Part shown: one piece after another, positions 6,001-14,310 of the stretch
How positions within the stretch are numbered: the first letter of the stretch is position 1
Layout of the letters: every line of letters begins with the position of its first letter
DNA from: RUG11462 sp051877275
GTDB taxonomy: Bacteria > Bacillota > Clostridia > Oscillospirales > Acutalibacteraceae
Assembly (NCBI GenBank): GCA_051877275.1
Contig: JBJEIS010000065.1
Location: 1 to 16,985 of the forward strand
Direction: 5' to 3'
Length of the DNA stretch: 16,985 nucleotides
Made by a program: the position numbers and the translations under genes
The notes under the pieces: generated by a model
The model's database searches: none
Seen by the model: the letters and a program-made list of their open reading frames with translations, nothing else
What the model was told of the DNA's origin: nothing

Positions 6001-7758
6001 ATGGCACTTGACGGGGCAATGCTCGGACTTATTAAAAGAAGCATAAACGATACCGCAATAGGCGCTCGTATTGAAAAAATCACTATGCCCTACAAGGATT
6101 GCATCTGCCTTTTTTTGAATAAAACCGGCTTTAAAAAAACGCTTTTGATTTCGGTTAATCCGAACTCTGCGAGAATACATTATACAAATGAAAAATTTGA
6201 AAATCCACCTGTTCCGCCTATGCTTTGTATGCTTCTTCGCAAGCGTTTGGGCGGCGGAAAATTAAAAAGCGTCAGCCAATATGGCATTGACAGAATTTTA
6301 ATGCTTGAATTTGACTGTAAAAACGAGTTGGGCGACGATGTTGTTATTACGGTTATTGTTGAAATGTTAGGTAGACTTTCAAACATAATTTTTGTCGAAA
6401 ACGGCAGAATTATTGATTCGGTAAGAAGAGTTGACCCTGAAGATAATAAGCGGTTTATTCTTCCGAATGCAGTTTATGAATTTCCGACCGCTACCAACAG
6501 GCTTAACCTTTTTGAAACCGATACAAGCGAAATTGTGGAGAAAGTTTTACAACAGACAGATAAAACGGCGGCAAAAGCTTTGTCAGCAGTAATTGACGGA
6601 CTTTCACCGCTTATTTACCGCGAGATAGCATATTTAAGCTTTTCTGATATTGACCTGCCGATAACCGAGGTTAATTCTTATCGCGCTTTACGTCTTGCCG
6701 ATACTTTAAATGAGTTTAAAGATAATTATAATAACAATTTAAAGCCATGTATTCTTCGTGATGAAAACGGAAATTTTAAGGATTTTACTTTTATTGATAT
6801 AAAACAATACGGTGCAACTTTCAGCTGTGAGTATTATGAAGATATTCATGCTTTGCTTGAAAATTATTTTTCAAAAAAGGATAATGCCGAGCGTATAAAA
6901 CAGATTTCGGCAAGCGTTACAAAAACAGTAACAAATTTAATTGAGCGAACCAAAAGAAAAATTTTAGCCAGAGAAAAAGAACTAAAGGCAACAGAGAAAA
7001 AAGAAATTTACCGTGAATACGGCGAGCTTTTAAAGGCAAATCTTCATACAATCAAGGCAGGAGATAAAACAGCGGTTTGTATGAATTATTACGACCCTGA
7101 ATGTAAAACGGTTGAAATTCCGCTTGATACGGGGCTTTCTCCTGTTAAAAATGCTCATAAATATTTTAAAGATTACCGCAAGCTGTCAACTGCGGCGGGA
7201 ATGTTAAACGAGCTTATTTCAAAGGCAAAAGCCGACCTGGTTTATTTTGAGTCGGTGCTTGATTCATTGAAACGCGCAAAAACACCGTCGGATATTGAAG
7301 CGGTAAAGGATGAATTAATTGAGGGCGGTTTTATTCGTTCGCAAAAAAAGGCACAAAGAAAGAAACCGCAGAAGCCTATGCCTGATAAATATATATCAAG
7401 CGACGGCTTTACAATTTTAGTAGGAAAAAATAATTTTCAAAATGATTGGCTCACAACTAAATTCGCTGAAAAGAGCGATATTTGGTTCCACACAAAAAAT
7501 ATTCCGGGTTCTCATGTAATCGTTATTTCTAATGGCAAAAATGTGCCTGATGAAACATTGACGCAGGCGGCTGTTCTTGCGGCAACCAATTCCAAAGCAG
7601 CTGAGTCAAAACAGGTTGCGGTTGATTATACTCCTGTAAAATATGTAAAAAAACCGGCCGGCGCAAAACCGGGAATGGTTATTTATAAAACCAATCAGAC
7701 CGCTTTTGTAGACCCTGATTTTTCATTGATGGAAAAGTTAAGAGGAGATAATAAATGA
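6001..7758 (+). CDS. rqcH: RqcH, NFACT-family ribosome quality control factor
   Basis: A 585-residue NFACT protein, the bacterial counterpart of Rqc2. RqcH binds stalled 50S subunits carrying peptidyl-tRNA and directs addition of C-terminal alanine tails that mark the chain for degradation. The NFACT-N region covers roughly the first 180 residues, and the key aspartate-arginine pair of the family is present as D97-R98 in YGIDRI. A helical coiled-coil middle (about 290-345 and 385-440) follows, then a lysine-rich linker (about 445-463) and an NFACT-R domain from about 466 with SSDGFTILVGKNNFQND and DIWFHTKNIPGSHVI. In older annotation it is called fibronectin-binding protein or FbpA. AAAGGA precedes the ATG. 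Its TGA overlaps the ATG of the DUF4250 gene. Confidence 0.95.
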   Translation: MALDGAMLGLIKRSINDTAIGARIEKITMPYKDCICLFLNKTGFKKTLLISVNPNSARIHYTNEKFENPPVPPMLCMLLRKRLGGGKLKSVSQYGIDRILMLEFDCKNELGDDVVITVIVEMLGRLSNIIFVENGRIIDSVRRVDPEDNKRFILPNAVYEFPTATNRLNLFETDTSEIVEKVLQQTDKTAAKALSAVIDGLSPLIYREIAYLSFSDIDLPITEVNSYRALRLADTLNEFKDNYNNNLKPCILRDENGNFKDFTFIDIKQYGATFSCEYYEDIHALLENYFSKKDNAERIKQISASVTKTVTNLIERTKRKILAREKELKATEKKEIYREYGELLKANLHTIKAGDKTAVCMNYYDPECKTVEIPLDTGLSPVKNAHKYFKDYRKLSTAAGMLNELISKAKADLVYFESVLDSLKRAKTPSDIEAVKDELIEGGFIRSQKKAQRKKPQKPMPDKYISSDGFTILVGKNNFQNDWLTTKFAEKSDIWFHTKNIPGSHVIVISNGKNVPDETLTQAAVLAATNSKAAESKQVAVDYTPVKYVKKPAGAKPGMVIYKTNQTAFVDPDFSLMEKLRGDNK

Positions 7759-7931
7759 ACTTACCTAAAGACCCTTTTATGCTGTTGAGCTATATTAATA
7801 CAAAACTGCGTGATGATTACGGCTCATTAGACGAGCTTTGTAAAAGTCTTTGTGTTGAAAAAGAAACGATTGTAAAAGCCTTAGAAAAAATCGACTGTCA
7901 TTATGATGTTCAAACAAACAGCTTTTGTTAA
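7755..7931 (+). CDS. DUF4250 domain-containing small protein
   Basis: A 58-residue protein, too short for a 60-residue cutoff, that begins MNLPKDPFMLLSYINTKLRD and ends in CHYDVQTNSFC. This matches my memory of the DUF4250 family (N-L-P-K-D-P, M-L-L-S, N-x-x-L-R-D, a central S-L-D-E-L, and a closing Y-D-x-x-x-N-x-F). The middle, SLDELCKSLCVEKETIVKAL, reads like a small helix-turn-helix. The function is unknown. Its ATG overlaps the rqcH stop as ATGA, and AGGAG (7743-7747) inside rqcH is correctly spaced, so it is translationally coupled. Three cysteines (residues 29, 33, 48) plus the C-terminal cysteine are notable in so small a protein. Confidence 0.85.
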   Translation: MNLPKDPFMLLSYINTKLRDDYGSLDELCKSLCVEKETIVKALEKIDCHYDVQTNSFC

Positions 7932-7949
7932 AAAATTAGGAGGCAATTT

Positions 7950-10310
7950 ATGAAAAAACGAATTTTTTCAATTATATTATCGCTGGTAATAATTTTGGGT
8001 GCGATTCCGATATTCTCCCTCGGCGCAACGGCTAAAAGCGGATATGTTGCAAGAAAAACCAGTGATCTCGGTGTAAAATTCATTGAAGCTTTTGAAGGCT
8101 ATTTTCAGTATGCCTATTGGGATTATGAGCATTACACCATAGGCTACGGTACAACCTGTAAAAAAGACGAATATCCGGCAGGTATCAGCGAGCCTTTTGC
8201 TCATGAGCTTTTAAAACAGAAACTGCCTTCTTATGAAAGCGGACTGAATTCTTTTTTAAGCAAGAACAATATTTATGTTACTCAAAATCAATATGACGCA
8301 TTGATAAGCTTTACATATAATTTCGGAGCTAATATATGGAGTCAAAATCCTACCATCGCCAAATACCTTAAAAACGGTATAGAAAAATATACTGACAAAC
8401 AGATTGCCGACGCATTCGGGCTTTGGGTTAAGGCAGGCGGACAGGTGCTTCAGGGATTAGTTGACCGCCGAGCCGCAGAAGCCGCCTTCTTCTGTACCGA
8501 TGATTTCCCTTATAACTATGAGATGTATGTTGTTACCGATTCGGTTAGACTTCGTTTGGGACCGGGTACTGTATATTCAATATCGGGCAGTTTAAACCGC
8601 GGTGATTTAGTATGTGTTAATGAGAAAAAATATGTCGGTCAGAGCGTTTGGGGAAGAATTTCCGTAAACGGCGGGTATCGTTGGTTCTCGCTTGAGTACG
8701 CAAAGTACGGAAATGATGAATCTCCTGATTCAAGCCTTATTTCAACCTGTCTTTATAATGCCGAAAATGTTGTTGGCGGAATAAAGCTCGATTGGAAAAA
8801 GGTAAACGGTGCGAGCGGTTATAAAATTTATCGCAGTGCTGACGGAGGCTCAAGCTACAGTCATATAATAACAATCAATAATAAAAATACCGTTTCATAT
8901 GTGGATGCTACGGTATCTGCAAAACGTTATAAATATTACATAATTGCATATAACGGCGCTAACAGCGCACCGAGAAGTGCAATATCGGATATTTGTTATG
9001 TTACTGCGCCAAGCCTGAAATCGCTTGACAAGGTTGAAGACGGCTTTAAGATAAGCTGGAATAAAAAGAGCGGCGCAAGCGGATATCAGGTGCTTCGCAG
9101 AGCAGAGGGCGACAGTACATATATTAAGCTTAAAAGCGTAGGCTCATCAACTACAAGCTATATTGATAAAACACCTGTCAGCGGCGTTACATATTATTAT
9201 ACAGTGAAAAGCTATACTTCTGATGGATTAAGCGGAGCGCCTTCGCCAAAATCGGGAATGTTCCTTGCAACGCCTGAAATCTATTACGGCACAAACACTA
9301 AAAAAACAATAACTGTAAAGTGGAACAAGGTTTTGGGAGCAGACGGTTATTATGTTTTCCGTAAAGCAGAAGGCTCTGATACTGCTGAACAGATAGCGCA
9401 GATTAAAAAAGGAGCTACGGTAACTTATACCGATAAAAATATCGACGCTCAAAAATCATACAGCTACTGTGTAAAATCTTATACGGGAAGCGTTGTATCT
9501 GCGGCAGGAAGTTGGTTTACCACTAAGGTTTATCATCCTCCTGTTATAAACAGCGCAAAGGCTTATTCAAACGGAATAAAAATTCAGTGGACAAAAAATG
9601 CCGAGGCTCAGACCTATAATATTTACAGAAAAGTAGCCGGCAGTAAGACTTATAAAAAAGTCGGTTCAACCGCTAATGATTACTATGAAGATACCGGCGC
9701 GCAGTCAGGTAAAACGAATTATTACAAGGTGACTTCGGTTGTAGGTAATAATAAAGAAAGTTATAAAAGCGCGGCAAAAAGTGCAAAATACTATAAGAAA
9801 ACAAAGATTACCTCTGCGGTTGCAGTTCAAAACGGAGTAAAAATAAGCTGGCAGAAAGTATCCGGCGCTAAATCTTATTCGGTTTATAAATATTCAGGTA
9901 AAAAATATACTTTAATAAGAACGCTCAGCGGTACTTCCTATACCGATACTTCGCTTGGCAAAGCAAAAACAAAAACTTATGCGGTAAAAGTTAATTATTC
10001 GGGCGGCAGTTCGGCTTACTCGTCAAAATTTAAAGCATATAAGCTTTCTACTCCAAAGCTGAAAGTTAAAAAGATGTCAAGGGGCTTGTCGCTTTCATGG
10101 AATAAAGTTAAAAATGCAACCGGTGTTGTGATTTACAGAAAATTAGCGGGCAGTAAAAATTATAAAACCTACGCTACATTAAAAAACTTCACAAACACAA
10201 AATATCTTAATACTTCTGTAAAATCAGGCAAAACATATTCATATAAAATTAAAGTTATCAGAGGAAATTCATCTTCTATGACTTCAAATATCGTAACTAA
10301 GAAAAAATAA
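7950..10310 (+). CDS. Secreted GH24 lysozyme with SH3 and six FN3-like repeats
   Basis: A 786-residue exported muramidase-type protein. A signal peptide (MKKR, hydrophobic to about 25, cleavage probably after ATA at 26-28) is followed by a GH24, T4-lysozyme-like domain (about 35-180). The catalytic triad seen in T4 lysozyme maps to E49 (FEG), D58 (YWDYE) and T63 (YTIGYGT); NQYDALISFTYNFG and GLVDRRAAEAAFF are also family motifs. Then comes a bacterial SH3-like domain (about 190-253, SVRLRLGPG), and six fibronectin-III-like repeats whose core tryptophans lie at 282, 370, 458, 547, 634 and 717, that is every 83-89 residues. The C-terminus is lysine-rich with no LPxTG or membrane anchor. AGGAGG precedes the ATG, 18 bases after the DUF4250 stop. 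No holin or phage genes are nearby, so it is probably a chromosomal cell-wall or secreted lytic enzyme; its target is inferred, not shown. Confidence 0.9.
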   Translation: MKKRIFSIILSLVIILGAIPIFSLGATAKSGYVARKTSDLGVKFIEAFEGYFQYAYWDYEHYTIGYGTTCKKDEYPAGISEPFAHELLKQKLPSYESGLNSFLSKNNIYVTQNQYDALISFTYNFGANIWSQNPTIAKYLKNGIEKYTDKQIADAFGLWVKAGGQVLQGLVDRRAAEAAFFCTDDFPYNYEMYVVTDSVRLRLGPGTVYSISGSLNRGDLVCVNEKKYVGQSVWGRISVNGGYRWFSLEYAKYGNDESPDSSLISTCLYNAENVVGGIKLDWKKVNGASGYKIYRSADGGSSYSHIITINNKNTVSYVDATVSAKRYKYYIIAYNGANSAPRSAISDICYVTAPSLKSLDKVEDGFKISWNKKSGASGYQVLRRAEGDSTYIKLKSVGSSTTSYIDKTPVSGVTYYYTVKSYTSDGLSGAPSPKSGMFLATPEIYYGTNTKKTITVKWNKVLGADGYYVFRKAEGSDTAEQIAQIKKGATVTYTDKNIDAQKSYSYCVKSYTGSVVSAAGSWFTTKVYHPPVINSAKAYSNGIKIQWTKNAEAQTYNIYRKVAGSKTYKKVGSTANDYYEDTGAQSGKTNYYKVTSVVGNNKESYKSAAKSAKYYKKTKITSAVAVQNGVKISWQKVSGAKSYSVYKYSGKKYTLIRTLSGTSYTDTSLGKAKTKTYAVKVNYSGGSSAYSSKFKAYKLSTPKLKVKKMSRGLSLSWNKVKNATGVVIYRKLAGSKNYKTYATLKNFTNTKYLNTSVKSGKTYSYKIKVIRGNSSSMTSNIVTKKK

Positions 10311-10317
10311 TAAAAAT

Positions 10318-10350
10318 AAAACTGCTTCTGTTTTAAACAGGAGCAGTTTT
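10318..10350 (+). terminator. Terminator after the lysozyme gene
   Basis: A near-perfect hairpin: AAAACTGCTTCTGTT pairs with AACAGGAGCAGTTTT, with one G-T wobble and a three-base loop. The T-run at 10347-10350 closes it. It starts seven bases after the stop and ends the trmK-to-lysozyme operon. Confidence 0.88.
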
Positions 10351-10387
10351 AAATTGGTGTTATTATATATAAAAATTATACAAAAAG

Positions 10388-10424
10388 TTCTTGAATTATT
10401 AACAAATTTATAGTAATATATAAT
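10388..10424 (+). promoter_or_regulatory. fucO promoter with an overlapping Rex-like operator
   Basis: TTGAAT (10391-10396) and TAATAT (10414-10419) are spaced by 17 bases; a perfect TATAAT overlaps at 10419-10424. The 18-mer at 10388-10405, TTCTTGA-ATTA-TTAACAA, matches the clostridial Rex consensus TTGTTAANNNNTTAACAA at 12 of its 14 fixed positions and covers the -35 box. Rex is the NADH/NAD-sensing repressor of fermentation genes, so repression at low NADH is inferred. The ribosome binding site AAAGGAG lies at 10435-10441. Confidence 0.55.
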
Positions 10425-10450
10425 TAATAAAATTAAAGGAGTGTATTCCA

Positions 10451-11599
10451 ATGGCAAACAGATTTGTTTTAAATGAAACTTCATATCACGGTGCAGGCGC
10501 TATAAAAGCTATCCCTGATGAAATCAAAGGCAGAGGATTTAAAAAAGCTTTTGTTTGCTCTGACCCTGATTTGATTAAATTCGGCGTTACCAAAAAGGTT
10601 ACCGATGTTCTTGAAGAAGCAGGAGTTGATTATGAGCTTTATTCCGATATAAAAGCCAATCCGACTATTGAGAATTGTCAGCACGGCGTTGAAGCTTTCA
10701 AAAAAGCAGGCGCAGACTGTATTGTAGCAATCGGCGGCGGTTCTTCTATGGATACCGCTAAAGCAATAGGTATTATCGTTGAAAACCCTGAATTTGCCGA
10801 TGTACGCTCACTTGAGGGCGTTGCACCTACAAAAAATAAATGCGTGCCGATTATTGCCGTTCCGACAACTGCAGGTACAGCAGCTGAAGTTACGATTAAC
10901 TATGTAATTACCGATACAGAGAAGAACCGCAAAATGGTTTGCGTTGATGTTCATGATATACCTGTTGTTGCAGTTGTTGACCCGGATATGATGTCTTCAA
11001 TGCCTAAAGGTCTTACCGCCGCTACCGGTATGGACGCGCTTACTCATGCTATTGAGGGTTACATAACCGCAGGCGCTTGGGAAATGTCTGATATGTTCCA
11101 CTTAAAGGCTATTGAGATTATTTCGAAATCATTGCGTGATGCAGTTGAAAATAAACCTGAAGGCAGAGAGGGTATGGCACTCGGTCAGTATATCGCAGGC
11201 ATGGGCTTCTCAAATGTTGGACTTGGAATTGTTCATTCGATGGCTCATCCGCTCGGCGCACTTTATGATACACCTCACGGCGTTGCTAATGCAATTATAC
11301 TTCCTACCGTTATGGAATATAATGCTCCTGCAACAGGTGAAAAATACAGAGAAATTGCTAAAGCAATGGGTGTAGAAGGCGTTGAAAATATGTCACAGGA
11401 GGAATACAGAAAAGCTGCTATCGACGCAGTTAAAAAGCTTTCAGCTGATGTAGGTATTCCGGCTGACCTTAAAGAGATAGTAAAACCTGAAGATGTTGAT
11501 TTCCTTTCACAGTCTGCTTTTGATGATGCTTGCAGACCGGGTAATCCGAGAGAAACCAGCGTAGCTGAAATTAAAGAGCTTTACTTATCACTTATGTAA
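10451..11599 (+). CDS. fucO: Lactaldehyde reductase-like iron alcohol dehydrogenase FucO
   Basis: A 382-residue group III iron-dependent alcohol dehydrogenase, the same length as E. coli FucO and similar to it along the whole chain (MANR start, NPEFADVRSLEG, TTAGTAAEVTINYVITD, HGVANAI). FucO reduces L-lactaldehyde to 1,2-propanediol with NADH. The nucleotide-binding GGGS lies at 95-98, and the Fe(II) ligands are D195, H199, H262 and H276. Related enzymes take other short aldehydes or diols, so the substrate here is inferred. No fucose, rhamnose or propanediol genes are nearby: it is a single-gene unit between two terminators with its own promoter. Confidence 0.92.
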   Translation: MANRFVLNETSYHGAGAIKAIPDEIKGRGFKKAFVCSDPDLIKFGVTKKVTDVLEEAGVDYELYSDIKANPTIENCQHGVEAFKKAGADCIVAIGGGSSMDTAKAIGIIVENPEFADVRSLEGVAPTKNKCVPIIAVPTTAGTAAEVTINYVITDTEKNRKMVCVDVHDIPVVAVVDPDMMSSMPKGLTAATGMDALTHAIEGYITAGAWEMSDMFHLKAIEIISKSLRDAVENKPEGREGMALGQYIAGMGFSNVGLGIVHSMAHPLGALYDTPHGVANAIILPTVMEYNAPATGEKYREIAKAMGVEGVENMSQEEYRKAAIDAVKKLSADVGIPADLKEIVKPEDVDFLSQSAFDDACRPGNPRETSVAEIKELYLSLM

Positions 11600-11610
11600 G
11601 AAACAGAACC

Positions 11611-11644
11611 AAAAAGCTTCCGATTTTTAATTCGGAAGCTTTTT
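11611..11644. terminator. Bidirectional terminator between fucO and ypeB
   Basis: A perfect 13-bp stem, AAAAAGCTTCCGA (11611-11623) with TCGGAAGCTTTTT (11632-11644), around an eight-base loop. The A- and T-runs on its two sides let it serve both convergent genes. Confidence 0.92.
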
Positions 11645-11659
11645 AAATTATAGGAATAT

Positions 11660-12982
11660 TTATTTTGTCAGAGTTCCGCCGTCGGTATGAATTAAAATAA
11701 ATATATTTTCTTCTTTAAGCGTTTTTTGATTGACATATACGATAATATCATCGCCGTCGTCTGTTTTGCATTTGAATTCATAACAATACATTTCATTAAG
11801 CGCGTCATCGGCAATAAGTGCTTTAGAACAGCTTTCGACTTTAAGCTCGCTTCCAATCACTTCCTGCGCTTGAGCCGCAGTATTTGTATAGTTTTCCGGT
11901 GAACGGTTGTAATGGTTCATTACAAAACCTCTTGCTTCAACCGAAATAACCTCGCCGTTGTCTAAATTTATGCCTACTTTTATTAAATCGGGATAAAAAA
12001 TTATTCCGTTTTCGGTGTAGGCAAAATTTATTGTAATAACATTTTCGCTGATAATATAATAGCTTTCTTTAAATATAAGTCCCGTGATTTTTTTCAAGTA
12101 GTCTTTTGCGGTGGCAATTGCTTTGTCAGTGGTTACATATGCGTTCTTTGGTGTTTGGGATTTGTTCATATAAAGGCAGTAGCCGCCCCTTTTTGTAACC
12201 GCGCAAACGGAATTTTTGCCCTCGAAAATATAGCTTTCGGTGACTGAATTTTCATCGCAGGTGTATTTTAAATTTTGTTCATTCAGATAAGTCTGTGCTT
12301 TTTTCAAAGCGGCGTCTTTTGAAATTGTCGCTGCATCTTTTAAAAGTGCAGGCTCTTTTTTGCTGATGTGGTCTGAAAAAGGTCCGTCATAAATCAAAGT
12401 CGGAAAATCACCCGTTGCTTCATTTATGTCTTCTGCCGAAGCTGAAAAGGTGGTTTTGCTGTCTATTTTGTTCATCATATTATTAACATCTTCTGAAATC
12501 AGGTCGGAATCCTCATAATTTAAAGCGGTAGACGAAATTTCATTATTAAGCTTTTCGCTGTAATTGATTAGCTGTTTTAGCTGTTTTTTGTTGTCGTTAC
12601 TGATACCGTCGCTGTCCGAAACCGATACGGCGCGTGAAAAATCACCTGCGGTAGCTAAAAATTTATAGATATTTTCGGTGTTTTCGGGTGAAACAGGTAA
12701 ACGCTCAAGACACTCTTTTGCAGCGGATGAGTTTTTATAGACATCTGCCGACAAAGTTGAGCATAAGGCGGGCGAGGAAGAATAAAGCTGTTTTTTCAGC
12801 CCGAAATTAATCTCGCTGATAAGCGAAGAAAATTCTGATAATGACTGCTTGTAGCTGTTTTCAATCTGCCCTTTCAAATAAATTCTGCGGTTGTATTCGG
12901 TTAAGGCAAATCCGCCCATAACAAGTACCGCAGCAAAAAGAAAACTCAAAGTTCTTACAAAACAACGTTTTTTTATTCTCAT
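11660..12982 (-). CDS. ypeB: Germination protein YpeB
   Basis: A 440-residue YpeB-family protein, close to the 450 residues of Bacillus YpeB. YpeB is needed in spores for stability and function of the cortex-lytic enzyme SleB. An N-terminal membrane anchor (about residues 9-28) is followed by a helical YpeB domain; the motif FPTLIYDGPFSDH lies at 193-205. PepSY-type repeats occupy the C-terminal half (around 220-275, 284-355 and 365-430), including DNGEVISVEARGF and MNHYNR at 355-360. GAAAGG lies 11 bases before the ATG on the minus strand. In Bacillus it sits beside sleB; here neither neighbour is a cortex hydrolase, so the partner must be encoded elsewhere or be different. This gene is the best sign that the organism makes spores. 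Confidence 0.9.
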   Translation of the reverse strand: MRIKKRCFVRTLSFLFAAVLVMGGFALTEYNRRIYLKGQIENSYKQSLSEFSSLISEINFGLKKQLYSSSPALCSTLSADVYKNSSAAKECLERLPVSPENTENIYKFLATAGDFSRAVSVSDSDGISNDNKKQLKQLINYSEKLNNEISSTALNYEDSDLISEDVNNMMNKIDSKTTFSASAEDINEATGDFPTLIYDGPFSDHISKKEPALLKDAATISKDAALKKAQTYLNEQNLKYTCDENSVTESYIFEGKNSVCAVTKRGGYCLYMNKSQTPKNAYVTTDKAIATAKDYLKKITGLIFKESYYIISENVITINFAYTENGIIFYPDLIKVGINLDNGEVISVEARGFVMNHYNRSPENYTNTAAQAQEVIGSELKVESCSKALIADDALNEMYCYEFKCKTDDGDDIIVYVNQKTLKEENIFILIHTDGGTLTK

Positions 12983-13052
12983 TTTATTCTAAACCTTTCC
13001 GTATGTTATGTTGGTATTTTTACCTTGTTTTTGTAAACTATTCGTATTTTTA

Positions 13053-13081
13053 TTGTAAAATAAAAACTTATCTGTTATAAT
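13053..13081 (+). promoter_or_regulatory. Promoter of the DUF1015-licD-dprA operon
   Basis: TTGTAA (13053-13058) is followed after 17 bases by TATAAT (13076-13081), which has the TGn extension at 13073-13075. The ribosome binding site AAAGGA follows at 13096-13101. It lies in the 129-base space divergent from ypeB; I could not define the ypeB promoter there. Confidence 0.78.
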
Positions 13082-13111
13082 TAAAACAAAAATGTAAAGG
13101 ACAGAATAGAT

Positions 13112-14308
13112 ATGGCTTGTTTTAATAAAACCGATATATTGTTACCGAAAAATATAAAAGATAATTGGGCGGTTATCGCCTGCGACCAGTTTACTTCGGA
13201 TAAAGGGTATTGGGAGCGTGTGAAATCGGCAGTAGGTGATGACAAATCAACTTTTCATATGATTCTGCCTGAAATTTTTCTTGAAGATAATACAGAAAAA
13301 CGAATTGAAAAAATCAATAATACAATGAATGATTATCTTGAAAACGGCGTTTTTAAAGAATATAAAAACAGCATGATTTTTGTTTCAAGAAAGCAAAATG
13401 ATTCACTTGTTATGGACGGAATAATCGGTGCGGTTAATCTCGATGATTATGATTATTCTAAAGGCGCAAAATCACTTGTTCGTGCAAGTGAGCAAACGGT
13501 TATTGAACGCATTCCTCCTAGAGTTAAAATCAGAAAAGACGCGCCGTTGGAATTTCCGCATATCCTTTTGCTTATTGATGATCCGAACAATTCGGTTATT
13601 GAGCCGATAGCCGACAAAAAACAAGAACTGGAAAAGCTTTATGATTTAAATTTGATGGAAAACGGCGGTCAGGTTGAAGGCTATTTGTTAAACGATGAAT
13701 TTTGTGAAAAAGTAACCGACTCACTTGAAAATCTTATTAAAAACAGTGATGATAAGCTGCTTTTTGCAGTCGGTGACGGAAATCATTCATTAGCAACCGC
13801 AAAAAAATGCGCCGAAACTGCTGAAAGTGAAAACGCTAAATTTGCTATGGTTGAGATTGTGAATATTCATAGCCCGGCAATAAATTTTGAGCCTATTTAT
13901 AGGGTGCTTTATAATTGTGATGTTGATAAGACCGTAAAAGATTTTATTAATGATAACGGCGGTGAGTATAACGGCAAAGACGCTCAGATTTTTACCGTTG
14001 TTACCGCAAAAGGCGAGCAGAAAATAGGAATTAAGCCTTCTGCAAAGCTTCCTGTCGGAACACTGCAGAGTTACCTTGATGAATATTTAAAAGAAAACAG
14101 TCAAATTAAAATTGACTATATTCACGGTGAAGATTCATTAAAAAATCTTGCTAAAAAAGATAATACGGTAGGATTTTTATTTGAGGGTATGAAAAAAGAC
14201 GAATTATTCGACGCTATCCGTGCCGACGGTTCATTGCCGAGAAAAACTTTTTCAATGGGACACGCCGAGGATAAAAGATACTATATTGAGGGCAGAAAGA
14301 TAAAATAA
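13112..14308 (+). CDS. DUF1015 family protein
   Basis: A 398-residue protein of the DUF1015 family, widespread in anaerobic Firmicutes and of unproven function. Conserved blocks are VRASEQTVIERIPPRVKIR (123-141), AVGDGNHSLATAK (219-231, corresponding to the GDGHH-type motif of the family) and IVNIHSPAINFEPIYRVL (249-266). These conserved histidines and acidic residues suggest an enzyme, but I cannot name a reaction. It has no signal peptide or membrane segment, so it is cytoplasmic. It is the first gene after a good promoter; licD begins three bases after its stop, which makes an operon likely. Confidence 0.88.
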   Translation: MACFNKTDILLPKNIKDNWAVIACDQFTSDKGYWERVKSAVGDDKSTFHMILPEIFLEDNTEKRIEKINNTMNDYLENGVFKEYKNSMIFVSRKQNDSLVMDGIIGAVNLDDYDYSKGAKSLVRASEQTVIERIPPRVKIRKDAPLEFPHILLLIDDPNNSVIEPIADKKQELEKLYDLNLMENGGQVEGYLLNDEFCEKVTDSLENLIKNSDDKLLFAVGDGNHSLATAKKCAETAESENAKFAMVEIVNIHSPAINFEPIYRVLYNCDVDKTVKDFINDNGGEYNGKDAQIFTVVTAKGEQKIGIKPSAKLPVGTLQSYLDEYLKENSQIKIDYIHGEDSLKNLAKKDNTVGFLFEGMKKDELFDAIRADGSLPRKTFSMGHAEDKRYYIEGRKIK

Positions 14309-14310
14309 TT

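Noticed and set aside
7950..8510. The GH24 domain as evidence for a prophage
   Set aside because: No holin, structural, integrase or replication phage genes lie around it; it has a signal peptide and sits at the end of a housekeeping operon.
13013..13024. GGTATTTTTACC as an operator for ypeB or DUF1015
   Set aside because: Four-base arms around T residues are expected by chance in such AT-rich DNA.
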